From positions 1-32,774 of the forward strand of contig JADMIJ010000048.1 of the NCBI GenBank assembly GCA_015478655.1: a stretch of DNA of 32,774 nucleotides, given 5' to 3'. The notes under the pieces were generated by a model, which saw only the letters and a program-made list of their open reading frames with translations, searched no databases and was not told where the DNA came from. The position numbers and the translations under genes were made by a program. Of this stretch, positions 1 to 8,166 are shown piece by piece. Within the stretch, counting starts at the first letter, position 1. The number at the start of each line of letters is the position of its first letter. Source of the stretch: Acidimicrobiales bacterium. GTDB taxonomy: Bacteria; Actinomycetota; Acidimicrobiia; Acidimicrobiales; RAAP-2.

Positions 1-2
1 TT

Positions 3-1442
3 TCCGCGGACGCGGACACCACCGGATCAGGGGCGGGACGAATTTTCGAGGCTAAGGAACTGGCTTCGATCCGCGACGTCAATTCGATGCTCGAGACAAT
101 CACCAGACAAGCCGGTGTCGCGGTTCGAGCCCCGCGCTACCTGCTGGTTGCACGACTACCAGGCGACTCTGTTCCGCGAATCCACTCTGTGGGCTTCAGC
201 CCGGATGAAGCGAACGTGGCCGCGAACGAGGTCTCGAATTCAGCCCAGGATCCACACGACCAATCTCGCATAGTGGTTGACATCGAATCGAGTCGTCGCC
301 ACTTCGGGCGCCTCGCCGTCTTCTACCCTGACGGCTTCCACTTCTTGCCCCAAGAGCGATCGCTGCTGATGGCCTATGCCGGCCATGCGGCGGCGGCGCT
401 CGAGACGGCTGCCGCCCTGGCCGAATCCCGCGACCGAAACAGTACCCTCAGCGCCCTCCTTGCCCTTGGCATGGCACTTGCAGAGCAGTCCTCCCGGGTC
501 GGGGTCGCCCAGCGCTTGGCTGAGGCCATTCCCAAGATCACGGGATGCGACCAGGCGCACGTGCTGTTGTGGGACGAGGGTGATGCGCACCTCGCCCGTG
601 TTGCCTCGGCCTCTCAAGCTCCCCGCCAACTCGAGATACCAGAGGCCACAGCGTTGCGCAGCGAACATGTGGCGGAACGATTGCTCGAAATGTCGACGCC
701 GACCCTCGTCGCGACAACGTCAGATCCGGACCTATCGTCGATATTGGCGCTCATAGGTCTGGCTTCGGGTGTCATCGTTCCGATTGCTGCCCGCTACACC
801 CTGTTCGGAGTGCTCTGCGCCGGCTGCGACAACCGTGTGATGGAGCTCGAGGACACGCTGGAAGAACGCCTCAGCGGCGTCGCCAGTCTGGCCGCGACTG
901 CGCTCGACAGCGTCACATTGCTTGAGGAGGTACGTCACCAGGCCCTCCATGACCCGGTCACGGAGCTCGCCAACTCCAGACTCTTCGAAGATCGGGTCAC
1001 CCAGTCCTTGGCCACCACACGCCGCGACGAGCGGCGCCTCGCAATGCTCTTTGTTGATCTCGACAGGTTCAAGATCGTCAACGATGTTCATGGACACAAA
1101 GTCGGCGACGAATTGCTACGCGTCGTGGCAGAGCGCCTGCTCTTGACCGTCCGGGATGAAGATACTGTCGCCCGGATCGGCGGCGACGAATTCGGATTGA
1201 TTGTCCAACGCGCCACAACTCGGGATGCCGCCGAGGTCGTCGCACGACGAATTATCTCAGCGATGGATGAACCCTTTGATGTCCACGGCCTCACCCTGTC
1301 CGTCGGGGTCAGCATAGGAGTCACCATGTATCCCGACCCCGATGCATTCGACACGTATGAATCCGTTGTCTCGCGAGCCGATTCGGCCATGTACCAAGCC
1401 AAAGCTGAAGGCCGTGGTCGATTCCACACCTCCAGTGCGTAG
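3..1442 (+). CDS. GAF-GGDEF diguanylate cyclase, 5' end outside the window
   Basis: This is a predicted cytoplasmic diguanylate cyclase making cyclic di-GMP from two GTP. The frame is open to the left edge and the residues before the first in-window ATG (87) look like a helix leading into a GAF domain, so the gene almost certainly begins upstream. Counting from ATG 87, there are two GAF-like sensor regions (about 10-105 and 115-275) and a C-terminal GGDEF domain (about 285-448). The catalytic GGDEF is intact at 365-369, and RDED at 356-359 sits at the right distance to be the RxxD product-inhibition site. The end matches the family's usual ADSAMYQAK-EGRGRF finish. No EAL domain follows. The GAF ligands cannot be read from the sequence. 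Confidence 0.9.
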   Translation, partial: SADADTTGSGAGRIFEAKELASIRDVNSMLETITRQAGVAVRAPRYLLVARLPGDSVPRIHSVGFSPDEANVAANEVSNSAQDPHDQSRIVVDIESSRRHFGRLAVFYPDGFHFLPQERSLLMAYAGHAAAALETAAALAESRDRNSTLSALLALGMALAEQSSRVGVAQRLAEAIPKITGCDQAHVLLWDEGDAHLARVASASQAPRQLEIPEATALRSEHVAERLLEMSTPTLVATTSDPDLSSILALIGLASGVIVPIAARYTLFGVLCAGCDNRVMELEDTLEERLSGVASLAATALDSVTLLEEVRHQALHDPVTELANSRLFEDRVTQSLATTRRDERRLAMLFVDLDRFKIVNDVHGHKVGDELLRVVAERLLLTVRDEDTVARIGGDEFGLIVQRATTRDAAEVVARRIISAMDEPFDVHGLTLSVGVSIGVTMYPDPDAFDTYESVVSRADSAMYQAKAEGRGRFHTSSA

Positions 1443-1531
1443 GTAAGTCTCGATCATCGAGTCGGTCGTCGACGGCTTGTCGCCCGCGGCCTTGCTGAGG
1501 TAGATCGCCTTGCCCTCTCTACACTTGGTCG

Positions 1532-1702
1532 ATGCCCACACCAGTAGGTCCCGCACCCTTCGACCCAGATGATCCGGACTTTTGGAACTGGGACGAAGAC
1601 GAGGATGGTGACTTTGGACCTCGCCGCCGGTTGTTACGCACCATTGTTGTTGGCCTCATCGTCGTGGGACTCATTCTCCTCTTGTTCGTCAGTGTTTTGT
1701 AG
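1532..1702 (+). CDS. small single-pass membrane protein (56 aa)
   Basis: This short reading frame encodes an acidic N-terminal half (residues 11-29 rich in D, E and W), a basic RRR cluster at 31-33 and a single hydrophobic segment at about 37-56 that ends the protein. That is a coherent layout for a one-pass membrane protein with the acidic end inside the cell by the positive-inside rule. A TACACT hexamer at 1520-1525 ends six bases before the ATG and no ribosome binding site is visible, which suggests a leaderless transcript, although no -35 element is evident. The 3' end overlaps the opposite-strand gene at 1634-1870 by 69 bases. I do not recognise a family, and one of the two overlapping frames may be spurious. 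Confidence 0.5.
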   Translation: MPTPVGPAPFDPDDPDFWNWDEDEDGDFGPRRRLLRTIVVGLIVVGLILLLFVSVL

Positions 1703-1870
1703 CCGGACACTCATGCCGTAAAGGCCGTCGAGGGAGCGAAGGTTGACCAGGACCTCCTCCCGCTCGGGCTCTGACGGCACCGGGGAAATGCCGAGTGCCC
1801 GTTGCTCAGTCAAGACCGCATCGGCCTGTTCGAGCCGTGCGTCCAGGGACGCGATTGCTTTCGACACCAT
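1634..1870 (-). CDS. small acidic hypothetical protein (78 aa)
   Basis: The ATG at 1870 is preceded by a strong AGGAGG with an eight-base spacer, which is why this start was chosen over the longer open frame. The first 25 residues are helix-like (MVSKAIASLDARLEQADAVL), the middle contains a VNLRSLDGLYGMSVRL stretch, and the C-terminus is a charged, Asn/Glu-rich tail that is likely disordered. No family is recognised. The acidic tail is encoded antisense to the transmembrane segment of the convergent small gene at 1532-1702. The ribosome binding site makes this frame the better supported of the two at its 5' end, but the 3' part is less certain. Confidence 0.5.
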   Translation of the reverse strand: MVSKAIASLDARLEQADAVLTEQRALGISPVPSEPEREEVLVNLRSLDGLYGMSVRLQNTDEQEENESHDDEANNNGA

Positions 1871-2014
1871 GATGGTGACCTCCTCATCGGTCTTGGCGTT
1901 ACCACCGTGTCCGTGGATCGGTTGGTTGGAGGTCACAGGGCCAAGCCCCTCACTCCATCTGGATGGGTTACTGGACCAGGGTACCAACGTTCACGCGGGG
2001 GCTGTTCAAGCCAG

Positions 2015-2043
2015 TTGTCCCCGGACGAAGCCGCCGTTAGGTT
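2015..2043 (+). promoter_or_regulatory. candidate sigma-70 promoter for the cupin gene
   Basis: A TTGTCC at 2015-2020 and a TAGGTT at 2038-2043 are separated by 17 bases. Transcription would begin near 2050, leaving a 5' leader of about 20 bases that contains the GGAGG at 2061-2065 ahead of the ATG at 2070. Both hexamers deviate from consensus but the spacing is ideal. Confidence 0.45.
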
Positions 2044-2069
2044 GAGTAGGTCGACAGTTGGGAGGTCAC

Positions 2070-2414
2070 ATGGCGTTCACCCTCACGGAGGGACACTTCG
2101 ACACCGAAACCGAGGCGTTCGCGGAGATTGCCGATCGGGGCTGGTGTGCCATCGCAGTCGACGTTCCAGCAGAAGAGAACGATCTGCACTGGCATGACTT
2201 CGACTCGGTGAACTTCGTCGTCGACGGGACCCACCGCGTCGCGTTCGAAGACGGAACGGTGATGGAATGCGGTGCGGGGGCCAGGATCGAGGCACCTGGT
2301 CGGGTCCTGCATCGCGAATGCAGTCCGGCCTATCGAGCGGTCTTCGGATTCAGCGTGGCACCGGTGGACATGTCCCAGCCAGTGAACAAGCCGCCTGCCG
2401 ATCTGAACGTCTAG
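2070..2414 (+). CDS. single-domain cupin protein (114 aa)
   Basis: A small beta-barrel protein of the cupin type. The first cupin motif is visible as HWHDFDSVNFVVDG and the second as a G-x5-PG-xxxH pattern (GARIEAPGRVLHRE). The HxH pair and the later His are candidate metal ligands, but the usual motif-1 Glu is not obvious, so metal binding and catalysis are uncertain. The ATG at 2070 was chosen because it follows GGAGG by four bases, even though the frame is open a few codons further upstream. It stands alone, about 140 bases before the exported repeat protein. Substrate and role cannot be assigned from the sequence. Confidence 0.75.
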   Translation: MAFTLTEGHFDTETEAFAEIADRGWCAIAVDVPAEENDLHWHDFDSVNFVVDGTHRVAFEDGTVMECGAGARIEAPGRVLHRECSPAYRAVFGFSVAPVDMSQPVNKPPADLNV

Positions 2415-2552
2415 CGGGCTGTAGCGCTCCCCACGTAACGCTCCCCGTCGCCGCACGGAGGCTGACGGCGCATTGGGTTTCGTGGTCCTCGGTGCACAGC
2501 GCAGATTGCGGGTATAGCGTCGCTCACGGCAGCTGCCTGGCGAGGTGAGACG

Positions 2553-3746
2553 ATGTCTCCGTTGTTTCGACAAAGTGGCCGATTGGCCGTGAGCATTCCC
2601 ATGGTCGTCGCGTTGGCTGTCGCGGGCTTGATCGCCTCCGGCTCCGCCGCCGCGGCCCACTTCAAGACGGCTGCCATCGCCGGCCGCGTTGGCGGCAGCA
2701 CCTGCTCCGGATTCCTGCCGCCCGGTACGGTTGCGGGGATCGCGGCCACGCCAGACGACGGTGGCTACTGGATAGCAGATGGCACGGCAAACGTCGTGCA
2801 GTGCGGCGACGCCAGTGGTTTCGGATCACTGGGTATTGTTCCCAGACAGTCGGTCGTGGGCATCGCTGCGACGCCCGATGGCGGGGGATATTTCTTGGTG
2901 GCATCGGACGGCGGAGTGTTCGCATTTGGCGACGCGCACTTTCGGGGATCTGCTGCCTCCTTGACTCTCAATGAGCCGATCGTGGGGATGGCAGCCACCC
3001 CGGACGGCTTGGGCTATTGGTTGGTGGCCGCCGACGGTGGCATCTTCTCCTTGGGTGACGCCGCCTTCTACGGATCGACCGGCAACTTCGTCCTCAACCA
3101 ACCGATCGTCGGGATGGCCCCGACCGCTGACGGTCGCGGCTACTGGCTGGTGGCCGCCGACGGTGGCATCTTCTCCTTCGGAGACGCCGCCTACTACGGA
3201 TCGACCGGCAACTTCGCCCTCAACCAACCGGTTGTCGGGATGGCCCCGACCCCTGACGGCCGCGGCTACTGGCTGGTGGCCGCCGACGGTGGCATCTTCT
3301 CCTTCGGTGACGCCGCCTTCTACGGATCGGCCGGCAACTTCGCCCTCAACCAACCCATTGTTGGCATGGAGGCGAGTGGATCGGGGTCGGGTTACCGTCT
3401 TGTGGCGTCAGACGGTGGCGTGTTCACCTTCGGCTCTTCATCGTTCTTTGGTTCGGCGGTCTCTCCTCTGCCTCTTGGCATCTGCGTTGTCACGATGTCG
3501 AATCCGAGTCCCACTCGCGGCAGCACTGAAACGGCGACCATACAGTCTACAGTCGCAAACGCACCAGTCATTGTGACCGTCAACTTCAAATTCCATACCT
3601 CGTCTTCTGGCGGTTCGACGGATGGGCTCGGAAACGCAGCCGTTGCGTTTTCTGTCGGGCTGGCGCAGGTCCGAGTTCCCGTTGGCGTCATTGTCAACGT
3701 GGGGAACGGCACGGCCACGTGCAAAACGTCCTTCACGCCTCGGTAA
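2553..3746 (+). CDS. exported protein with six 42-residue repeats
   Basis: The protein starts with a signal peptide (basic start, hydrophobic core about 11-30, small residues around SAAAA). Residues 60 to about 310 form six consecutive 42-residue repeats beginning at 60, 102, 144, 186, 228 and 270. The core is VGMA-TPDG-GYWLVAADGG-IFSFGDA-FYGS, a pattern I associate with exported proteins of Acidimicrobiia, probably a beta-propeller-like surface domain. The last part (about 311-397) is Ser/Thr/Val-rich with two cysteines and may be an Ig-like domain. Repeats three to five are nearly identical also in DNA. The ATG follows GAGGTGAG. Function is unknown; a cell-surface binding or structural role is an inference. 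Confidence 0.8.
   Translation: MSPLFRQSGRLAVSIPMVVALAVAGLIASGSAAAAHFKTAAIAGRVGGSTCSGFLPPGTVAGIAATPDDGGYWIADGTANVVQCGDASGFGSLGIVPRQSVVGIAATPDGGGYFLVASDGGVFAFGDAHFRGSAASLTLNEPIVGMAATPDGLGYWLVAADGGIFSLGDAAFYGSTGNFVLNQPIVGMAPTADGRGYWLVAADGGIFSFGDAAYYGSTGNFALNQPVVGMAPTPDGRGYWLVAADGGIFSFGDAAFYGSAGNFALNQPIVGMEASGSGSGYRLVASDGGVFTFGSSSFFGSAVSPLPLGICVVTMSNPSPTRGSTETATIQSTVANAPVIVTVNFKFHTSSSGGSTDGLGNAAVAFSVGLAQVRVPVGVIVNVGNGTATCKTSFTPR
2982..3359 (+). repeat. three near-identical 126-bp tandem repeats
   Basis: Three in-frame 126-base units begin at 2982, 3108 and 3234 inside the exported repeat protein. They differ at few positions, whereas the flanking units at 2856 and 3360 are clearly diverged. The pattern suggests recent duplication or gene conversion in the middle of the array. 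Confidence 0.85.
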
Positions 3747-3853
3747 CTGCCGCGATTCGTGTCTCCCTGGTACGCACCTGAGTGCGGACAACAGCGCATC
3801 TGAAGCTTGGAGGTTCGGATGCCTCCGGCGGCATCGAAATTGCCGGCACATCG

Positions 3854-5227
3854 CTACGGCTCTTCCGCCGGCAAGAGCACGTTTGGGTTCAAGACGCCGT
3901 TGGGATCGAGGCTCCGCTTGATGGCCCGGAATGCCGCGATCTCGTCTTCGGTCCGGGAGAGGTGGAGCCACCGTCTCTTGGCCACACCGATGCCGTGCTC
4001 GGCGCTGATACTTCCCCCGAAGTCCCCAACCATTCGCAGCACCTCCTCGTCCACTCGGTCGTCGTCAGGGTCAAGGCCACTCACGTTCACATGGATGTTG
4101 CCGTCTCCGACGTGACCGAACAGCCAGGTGCGAGCCGCCGGAGCAATTGCCGCCACCGCATCTGGGACCTGGTCGACGAACTCGGCCAGCAACCCGAGTG
4201 GCAGCGTCACGTCGAGCTTGTGCGGCGGACCGAGGGAATTGATGGCGTCCGTGTGGGCCTCGCGGTAGCGCCACAGCTCGGAGCGTGGTCCCGGATCCGT
4301 GGCGACGACCACCTCGATCACGTGGTCGAGCGAGTTCGTCGCCTCCGCCAGAGCGTCGGTGGGATCGGCATGGTCGGCTACTTCGACGAGCAGGTAGACG
4401 GGGTGCCGACCCGAGAACGGCGACACCATTCCGACCACCGAGCACACCAACTCGAGCCCAGGCAACAGGAAGAGCTCGCAGGCCTCGAGGGCGGGGAGAG
4501 ACCGTCGGAGCATCGCCGACGCATCGAGTGCCTCCGACACCGTCATGAACGCCAGCACGGCGACGGTTCGACACGGCATCGAGGGAATGAGGCGCAGCCG
4601 GGCGGCGGTCACGACGGCCAGCGTCCCCTCGCTCCCGCATATCAGGCCGGGCAGGTGGTAGCCGGTGTTGTCCTTCACCAACCCGCCCAGGTGGGAGATG
4701 ACCGATCCCGTTCCGAGTACGGCCTCCAGTCCGATCAGCTGTGCCCGCGTGTCCCCGTAGCGCAGGACGTGGGTCCCGCCGGCGTTGGTGGCGACCATGC
4801 CCCCGACGGTGGCCGAGTCTCGGCTGGCGAGGTCCACCCCGTACCCCCAGCCTGAGGCACTTGCAGCCCGTTGCAGCTCGGAGAGCACAATACCGGCACC
4901 GGCGGTGACCTGACCGGCGATGGCATCGACCGGATCCAGGGTCCGGAGGCGCCTGAGGCTGAGGACCACCTCGTCGTTGAGCGGCACGCCGCCACCCACC
5001 AGGCCGGTGTTGCCACCTTGCGGAACCAGGACGACACCGAGCTCCCGGCAGACCGTGACGACACCTGCCACTTCCTCGGTGGAACCAGGCCTCACCACGG
5101 CCACCGAGCGGCCCTCGAACCGCCGCGTCCAGTCCGTTGTATATGAAGCGATCACTTCAGGGTCGACGACGACCTGCTGGCCGACAACGTCACGGAGCCG
5201 ATCGACGAGCACACGGTTACTGACCAC
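3854..5227 (-). CDS. FAD-binding oxidase of the GlcD / D-2-hydroxyacid dehydrogenase type
   Basis: A flavoprotein of the FAD_binding_4 plus FAD-oxidase_C family, which oxidises D-2-hydroxy acids such as glycolate, D-lactate or D-2-hydroxyglutarate. The FAD pyrophosphate loop PQGGNTGLVGGG is at residues 69-80. The C-terminal domain carries the conserved HVGDGNIHVNV and SAEHGIGVAKR motifs. The GTG at 5227 gives 457 residues, the usual length; the open frame runs further upstream, but that extension is Arg/Pro-rich and has no family similarity. No clear ribosome binding site was seen, so the start is approximate. The gene is divergent from the LOG-like gene at 5328. The exact substrate cannot be told from sequence. 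Confidence 0.85.
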   Translation of the reverse strand: MVSNRVLVDRLRDVVGQQVVVDPEVIASYTTDWTRRFEGRSVAVVRPGSTEEVAGVVTVCRELGVVLVPQGGNTGLVGGGVPLNDEVVLSLRRLRTLDPVDAIAGQVTAGAGIVLSELQRAASASGWGYGVDLASRDSATVGGMVATNAGGTHVLRYGDTRAQLIGLEAVLGTGSVISHLGGLVKDNTGYHLPGLICGSEGTLAVVTAARLRLIPSMPCRTVAVLAFMTVSEALDASAMLRRSLPALEACELFLLPGLELVCSVVGMVSPFSGRHPVYLLVEVADHADPTDALAEATNSLDHVIEVVVATDPGPRSELWRYREAHTDAINSLGPPHKLDVTLPLGLLAEFVDQVPDAVAAIAPAARTWLFGHVGDGNIHVNVSGLDPDDDRVDEEVLRMVGDFGGSISAEHGIGVAKRRWLHLSRTEDEIAAFRAIKRSLDPNGVLNPNVLLPAEEP

Positions 5228-5327
5228 GACCGATACTCTGCCCGATGGCCCGAGGCCCCGCCCTGGCCGGCGGGGTAGAACCGGACGGTGGGCGCTGTCG
5301 CGGATCCGAGACCTACGCTTGGTGATC

Positions 5328-5804
5328 ATGACAACACAGATTGCCGTCGTGGGGGGATCGGAGGCGCCTGAGCCGGTGATCGCTCTGGCCGAGAGTGTTG
5401 GTGGGGCCCTGGCATTGAGCGGAGCGATTGTGATCTGCGGTGGCCTCGGTGGGGTCATGGAGGCAGCGTGTCGGGGTGCCAAGTCGGAAGGCGGACTGAC
5501 GGTGGGCCTCCTACCGGGGCGGGAAGCGGCGGCTGCGAACCCGTGGGTCGACATTGTGATCGCAACAGGCCTCGGTGAGGCCCGAAATGCCTTGGTGGTC
5601 AGCTCGGCCTCCGTCGTGATCGCGGTCGGAGGTGAGTACGGCACGCTGTCGGAGATAGCACTGGCTCTTCGGTGGGGTACTCCCGTCATCGGTCTCGGCA
5701 CCTGGTCGTTGAATCGGGCCGACGGCACCTTGGACGCAGGAATCGTGCCTCTTGACGATCCCTATGAGGCAGCGGCAACGGCACTGAGCCTCGCTGACGC
5801 CTGA
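5328..5804 (+). CDS. TIGR00725-type LOG-like nucleotide-binding protein
   Basis: A 158-residue Rossmann-like protein of the SLOG superfamily, related to LOG cytokinin-activating enzymes and formerly called possible lysine decarboxylases. The glycine-rich GGLGGVMEAACRGA is at residues 38-51 and the LOG-type signature appears as GGEYGTLSE at 101-109. The short length and the VGGSEAP start fit the TIGR00725 subgroup, whose substrate is not established. The frame is open far upstream, but that part overlaps the divergent oxidase and has no similarity, so ATG 5328 is preferred. No strong ribosome binding site is present. A TACGCT hexamer ends about eight bases before the ATG, so a near-leaderless transcript is possible. 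Confidence 0.75.
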   Translation: MTTQIAVVGGSEAPEPVIALAESVGGALALSGAIVICGGLGGVMEAACRGAKSEGGLTVGLLPGREAAAANPWVDIVIATGLGEARNALVVSSASVVIAVGGEYGTLSEIALALRWGTPVIGLGTWSLNRADGTLDAGIVPLDDPYEAAATALSLADA

Positions 5805-5896
5805 TCCCGTTGCGTGCCTATTCACCCGTCCGGAGCCGACCCATCCACATTAGGATCGGCCCTCGGTGGGGCGAAATCGGAAGTTGGAGGTCACAA

Positions 5897-6193
5897 ATGA
5901 AGTTCGTACAGCTCATCGAGTTCAAGACGGGCGATATCGACGCATTCAACAGCGTGCTCGACGAATGGCTCGCCAAGACCGCGGGAACCCGCACAGCGGA
6001 GAAGGCAACGCAGACCCGAGACCGGGACAGCGACCGCACCTATGTCCATATCGTGGAGTTTCCGTCGTACGACGCCGCAATGGAGAATTCCAATCGACCG
6101 GAGACCGCCGAGTTTTCGGCCCAATTGGCGAAGCTGTGCGACGCCCCTCCGACCTTTCGCAACCTTGATGTCTTGCGAGACGAGGACATGTAG
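5897..6193 (+). CDS. small dimeric alpha/beta-barrel-like protein (98 aa)
   Basis: The sequence has the alternating strand-helix layout of ferredoxin-like dimeric alpha-beta-barrel proteins. It starts MKFVQLIEFKTGDIDAFN, has a central YVHIVEFPSYDAAMENS strand-helix, and ends FRNLDVLRDEDM. The start is well supported: GGAGG at 5886-5890 lies six bases before the ATG. It follows the LOG-like gene by 92 bases and may have its own promoter (a weak TAGGAT at 5851-5856). No catalytic residues can be named. Members of this fold act as small monooxygenases, stress proteins or binding proteins, so no function is assigned. Confidence 0.7.
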   Translation: MKFVQLIEFKTGDIDAFNSVLDEWLAKTAGTRTAEKATQTRDRDSDRTYVHIVEFPSYDAAMENSNRPETAEFSAQLAKLCDAPPTFRNLDVLRDEDM

Positions 6194-6196
6194 CTC

Positions 6197-6704
6197 CTCT
6201 GGACACGTGTGGTTGGATGATCGCGCCAGCTTGTAGTGGCGTCCGTTCACTGGACAAACGAGCGATCCTCCCGCCCGGCAGCGGTTGCGCATGGCTGTTT
6301 GCCCGTAGCCCTGCTGCGTCCCATCCTTCATCGGGACCTGAAGTTCTTCGGCGCGCGATTTGACAGCATGGTCTTTGCCATCGAGCGAACCGCGCGGTCG
6401 AGTACGCCGATCGCCATCCCTTCCACGGAGTCCATCTGTCCTGTGAAGGATGGACATCGGGAGTGAGGAACGAGGACCACCGACCGGCATCCGCTGACGG
6501 CATCTGAGCTGCGCCGTCCCAGCGGTCCGCGACCAGCTCCCCAGGGGAGTCTCACCGGAACGGAGCAGATGCAGCACACCCTGGCCTGCCTGCCTTGCAG
6601 GGACTTCATCGAATCCTCACACATCGGACATCAGTCCCTCACGTCAGGGCGTCACCATCGTGTCTCGTAACCAACTTGACGAGTAGCACATACAAGGAGA
6701 CCAA
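6197..6704. other. about 500 bp without a supported gene
   Basis: Frames in this stretch lack family resemblance or a convincing start. One minus-strand frame (6328-6624) is open for 98 codons and has a GAGG before an internal ATG, but its product is Arg/Ser/Cys-rich and unlike a folded protein. Near the right end AAGGAG (6694-6699) serves the gene at 6705. A promoter for that gene presumably lies here, but I could not place one confidently. Confidence 0.45.
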
Positions 6705-7142
6705 ATGCTGAAGAAGACTCTCGCCTCAATCGTGATCGGTGGGGTGTTGCTGGGTGGTGCCGCGTCAGGCGCCACGGCTTATGCGGGTACTCCCGCATCC
6801 GCCACCGCCACCGCTCCCGCAAGCACGGGGAACCAACAGGTTCGCACCTGGATCCGGGCCCACCGCCGCCAAATCCGTAAGGCTGTTGTGGCCATCAGCG
6901 CCAAGGCCATCGGTGTGACGCCCTCGGCTCTGGTGACCGAGTTGCGCTCGGGCAAGTCGATCGCCACGGTTGCCGGTGAGCACAATGTGAGCGCCCAAAC
7001 GGTGGTCAATGATTTGAACAGCGCGGCTGACGCCAAGATCACTCAGGCTGTCGCGGCCCACAAACTGACCTCGGCTCAGGCCAGCAAGATCGAGGCCGCC
7101 CTTCCTGCCCGCTTGGCCAAGTTGGTGAATCACACCTTCTGA
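6705..7142 (+). CDS. secreted small alpha-helical protein (145 aa)
   Basis: The product has a classical signal peptide (KK at 3-4, hydrophobic core to about residue 20, likely cleavage after TAYA) followed by an Ala/Thr-rich linker. The mature part carries the conserved core IGVTPSALVTELRSGKSIA and a helix-turn-helix-like phrase EHNVSAQTVVNDL, then a second helix pair near HKLTSAQASKIEAALP. This arrangement recurs in exported actinobacterial proteins of unknown role. Translation starts at the ATG five bases after AAGGAG. A strong hairpin follows the stop codon. Extracellular location is inferred from the signal peptide; nothing enzymatic is visible. Confidence 0.8.
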   Translation: MLKKTLASIVIGGVLLGGAASGATAYAGTPASATATAPASTGNQQVRTWIRAHRRQIRKAVVAISAKAIGVTPSALVTELRSGKSIATVAGEHNVSAQTVVNDLNSAADAKITQAVAAHKLTSAQASKIEAALPARLAKLVNHTF

Positions 7143-7154
7143 TTGGCACTTCGT

Positions 7155-7184
7155 GCCGCGGGCAGAGGAATCTCTGCCCGCGGC
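7155..7184 (+). terminator. strong hairpin after the secreted-protein gene
   Basis: A perfect 13-bp stem (GCCGCGGGCAGAG paired with its complement) closes a four-base GAAT loop 12 bases after the stop codon. No T-run follows, as is common for actinobacterial terminators. It lies between convergent genes and could act on either strand. Confidence 0.7.
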
Positions 7185-7320
7185 CACGGGTTCGCAACGG
7201 GCCGGCACGAGGAGGACATCGACGCTTCGGAGCCGGTATGAGGATTCCCGGCCGCGGGTGCCGGAGCCGAGGAATGGCCTATCGCAGAGCGATGGCGGTC
7301 CTGGGGCATGGCGTTCGTGC

Positions 7321-8166
7321 TCAGCGCCCGGACGGGTCCTCACCGGCGTCGAAGGGGGCGTCCCGTTCGCGCACCGCCTGTTTGAGCCCGACCTCGGCGG
7401 CGCGGGCGGTGAAGGCCCGGGCCTCGCGGGAGCGGTGAGCCACGGCGTCGTTGAGCGCTGCGAAGCGCTGGAGCCGCGATCGGCCCATCAGCTCGACCCC
7501 CTCGTTGACCACCCGCTTGTTGGCGGTGAGCACGTCCCGCCCCACCAGGGCGATCCGGGTCGCCAGGGCCAGTGCGTAGTCGTCAAGGCCCGATGCCGGC
7601 ACCGCCGCCTGCACCAACCCGATCCCGGCCGCTTCGGTGCCGCTGACCGTGTCGCCCGTGAACAACAACCGCTTGGTCCACTGGGGCCCGAGGTGGTACA
7701 GCCACATGTTGGTGGGCGGCACGCCCATGGACCGGACCGGGGGAAACCCGATCCGGGCGTCGTCGGCCGCCACCACGATGTCGCAGTGCAAGGCCAGGTC
7801 GGTGCCACCGGCCAGGCAGTTGCCCTGCACCTGGGCGACGACGGGGATGCTGCAGTCCCAGACCTCGGTCCAGCCCGCCGCCAGCTCGAGCATGGCCGCC
7901 ACGTCCCCCTCGATGCCGCCGGTGGCATCGGCGTCGCCGGGCTCGAGGTCCTCGGGCAGGATCCCGTAGCCCGAGGAGAACGAGCGACCGGATCCGCGGA
8001 TGACGATGCAGCGGATGGCGGCATCGCCGGCGGCGCCGGCGACGGACCCGAGCAACTCGCGGATGCAGCGTGGCGTCAGCGGATTGTGGCGTTCCGGACG
8101 GTTGAGGGTCAACCGGGCGACTGCACCGATCCGCTCCGTGACCACTGTCCTCTTGTCGTCTGTCAC
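7321..8166 (-). CDS. crotonase-fold enoyl-CoA hydratase/isomerase homologue with altered active site
   Basis: A 281-residue member of the enoyl-CoA hydratase/isomerase superfamily, acting on acyl-CoA thioesters. Fold motifs are present: the first oxyanion-hole region SFSSGYG (62-68) and the CLAGGTDLALHCDI block (117-130). Compared with rat enoyl-CoA hydratase, the first catalytic Glu (in GGGCELA) is Asp123 and the second (in GQPEILLG) is replaced, Pro143 occupying that position. It is therefore unlikely to be a standard hydratase and may be a hydrolase, isomerase, lyase or other crotonase-fold enzyme. The GTG start overlaps the stop of the acyl-CoA synthetase by four bases (GTGA), which indicates translational coupling and a shared pathway. 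Confidence 0.85.
   Translation of the reverse strand: MTDDKRTVVTERIGAVARLTLNRPERHNPLTPRCIRELLGSVAGAAGDAAIRCIVIRGSGRSFSSGYGILPEDLEPGDADATGGIEGDVAAMLELAAGWTEVWDCSIPVVAQVQGNCLAGGTDLALHCDIVVAADDARIGFPPVRSMGVPPTNMWLYHLGPQWTKRLLFTGDTVSGTEAAGIGLVQAAVPASGLDDYALALATRIALVGRDVLTANKRVVNEGVELMGRSRLQRFAALNDAVAHRSREARAFTARAAEVGLKQAVRERDAPFDAGEDPSGR

Noticed and set aside
2982..3359. Regular 126-bp repeats considered as a CRISPR-like array
   Set aside because: Units are contiguous without spacers, in frame, and encode protein repeats.
5228..5728. N-terminal extension of the FAD oxidase frame
   Set aside because: The extra 167 codons are Arg/Pro/Ala-rich, overlap the LOG-like gene and have no similarity to the oxidase family.
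6328..6624. 98-codon minus-strand frame before the secreted protein
   Set aside because: The composition (Arg, Ser, Cys) and lack of a recognisable fold outweigh a weak GAGG; kept as unlikely.
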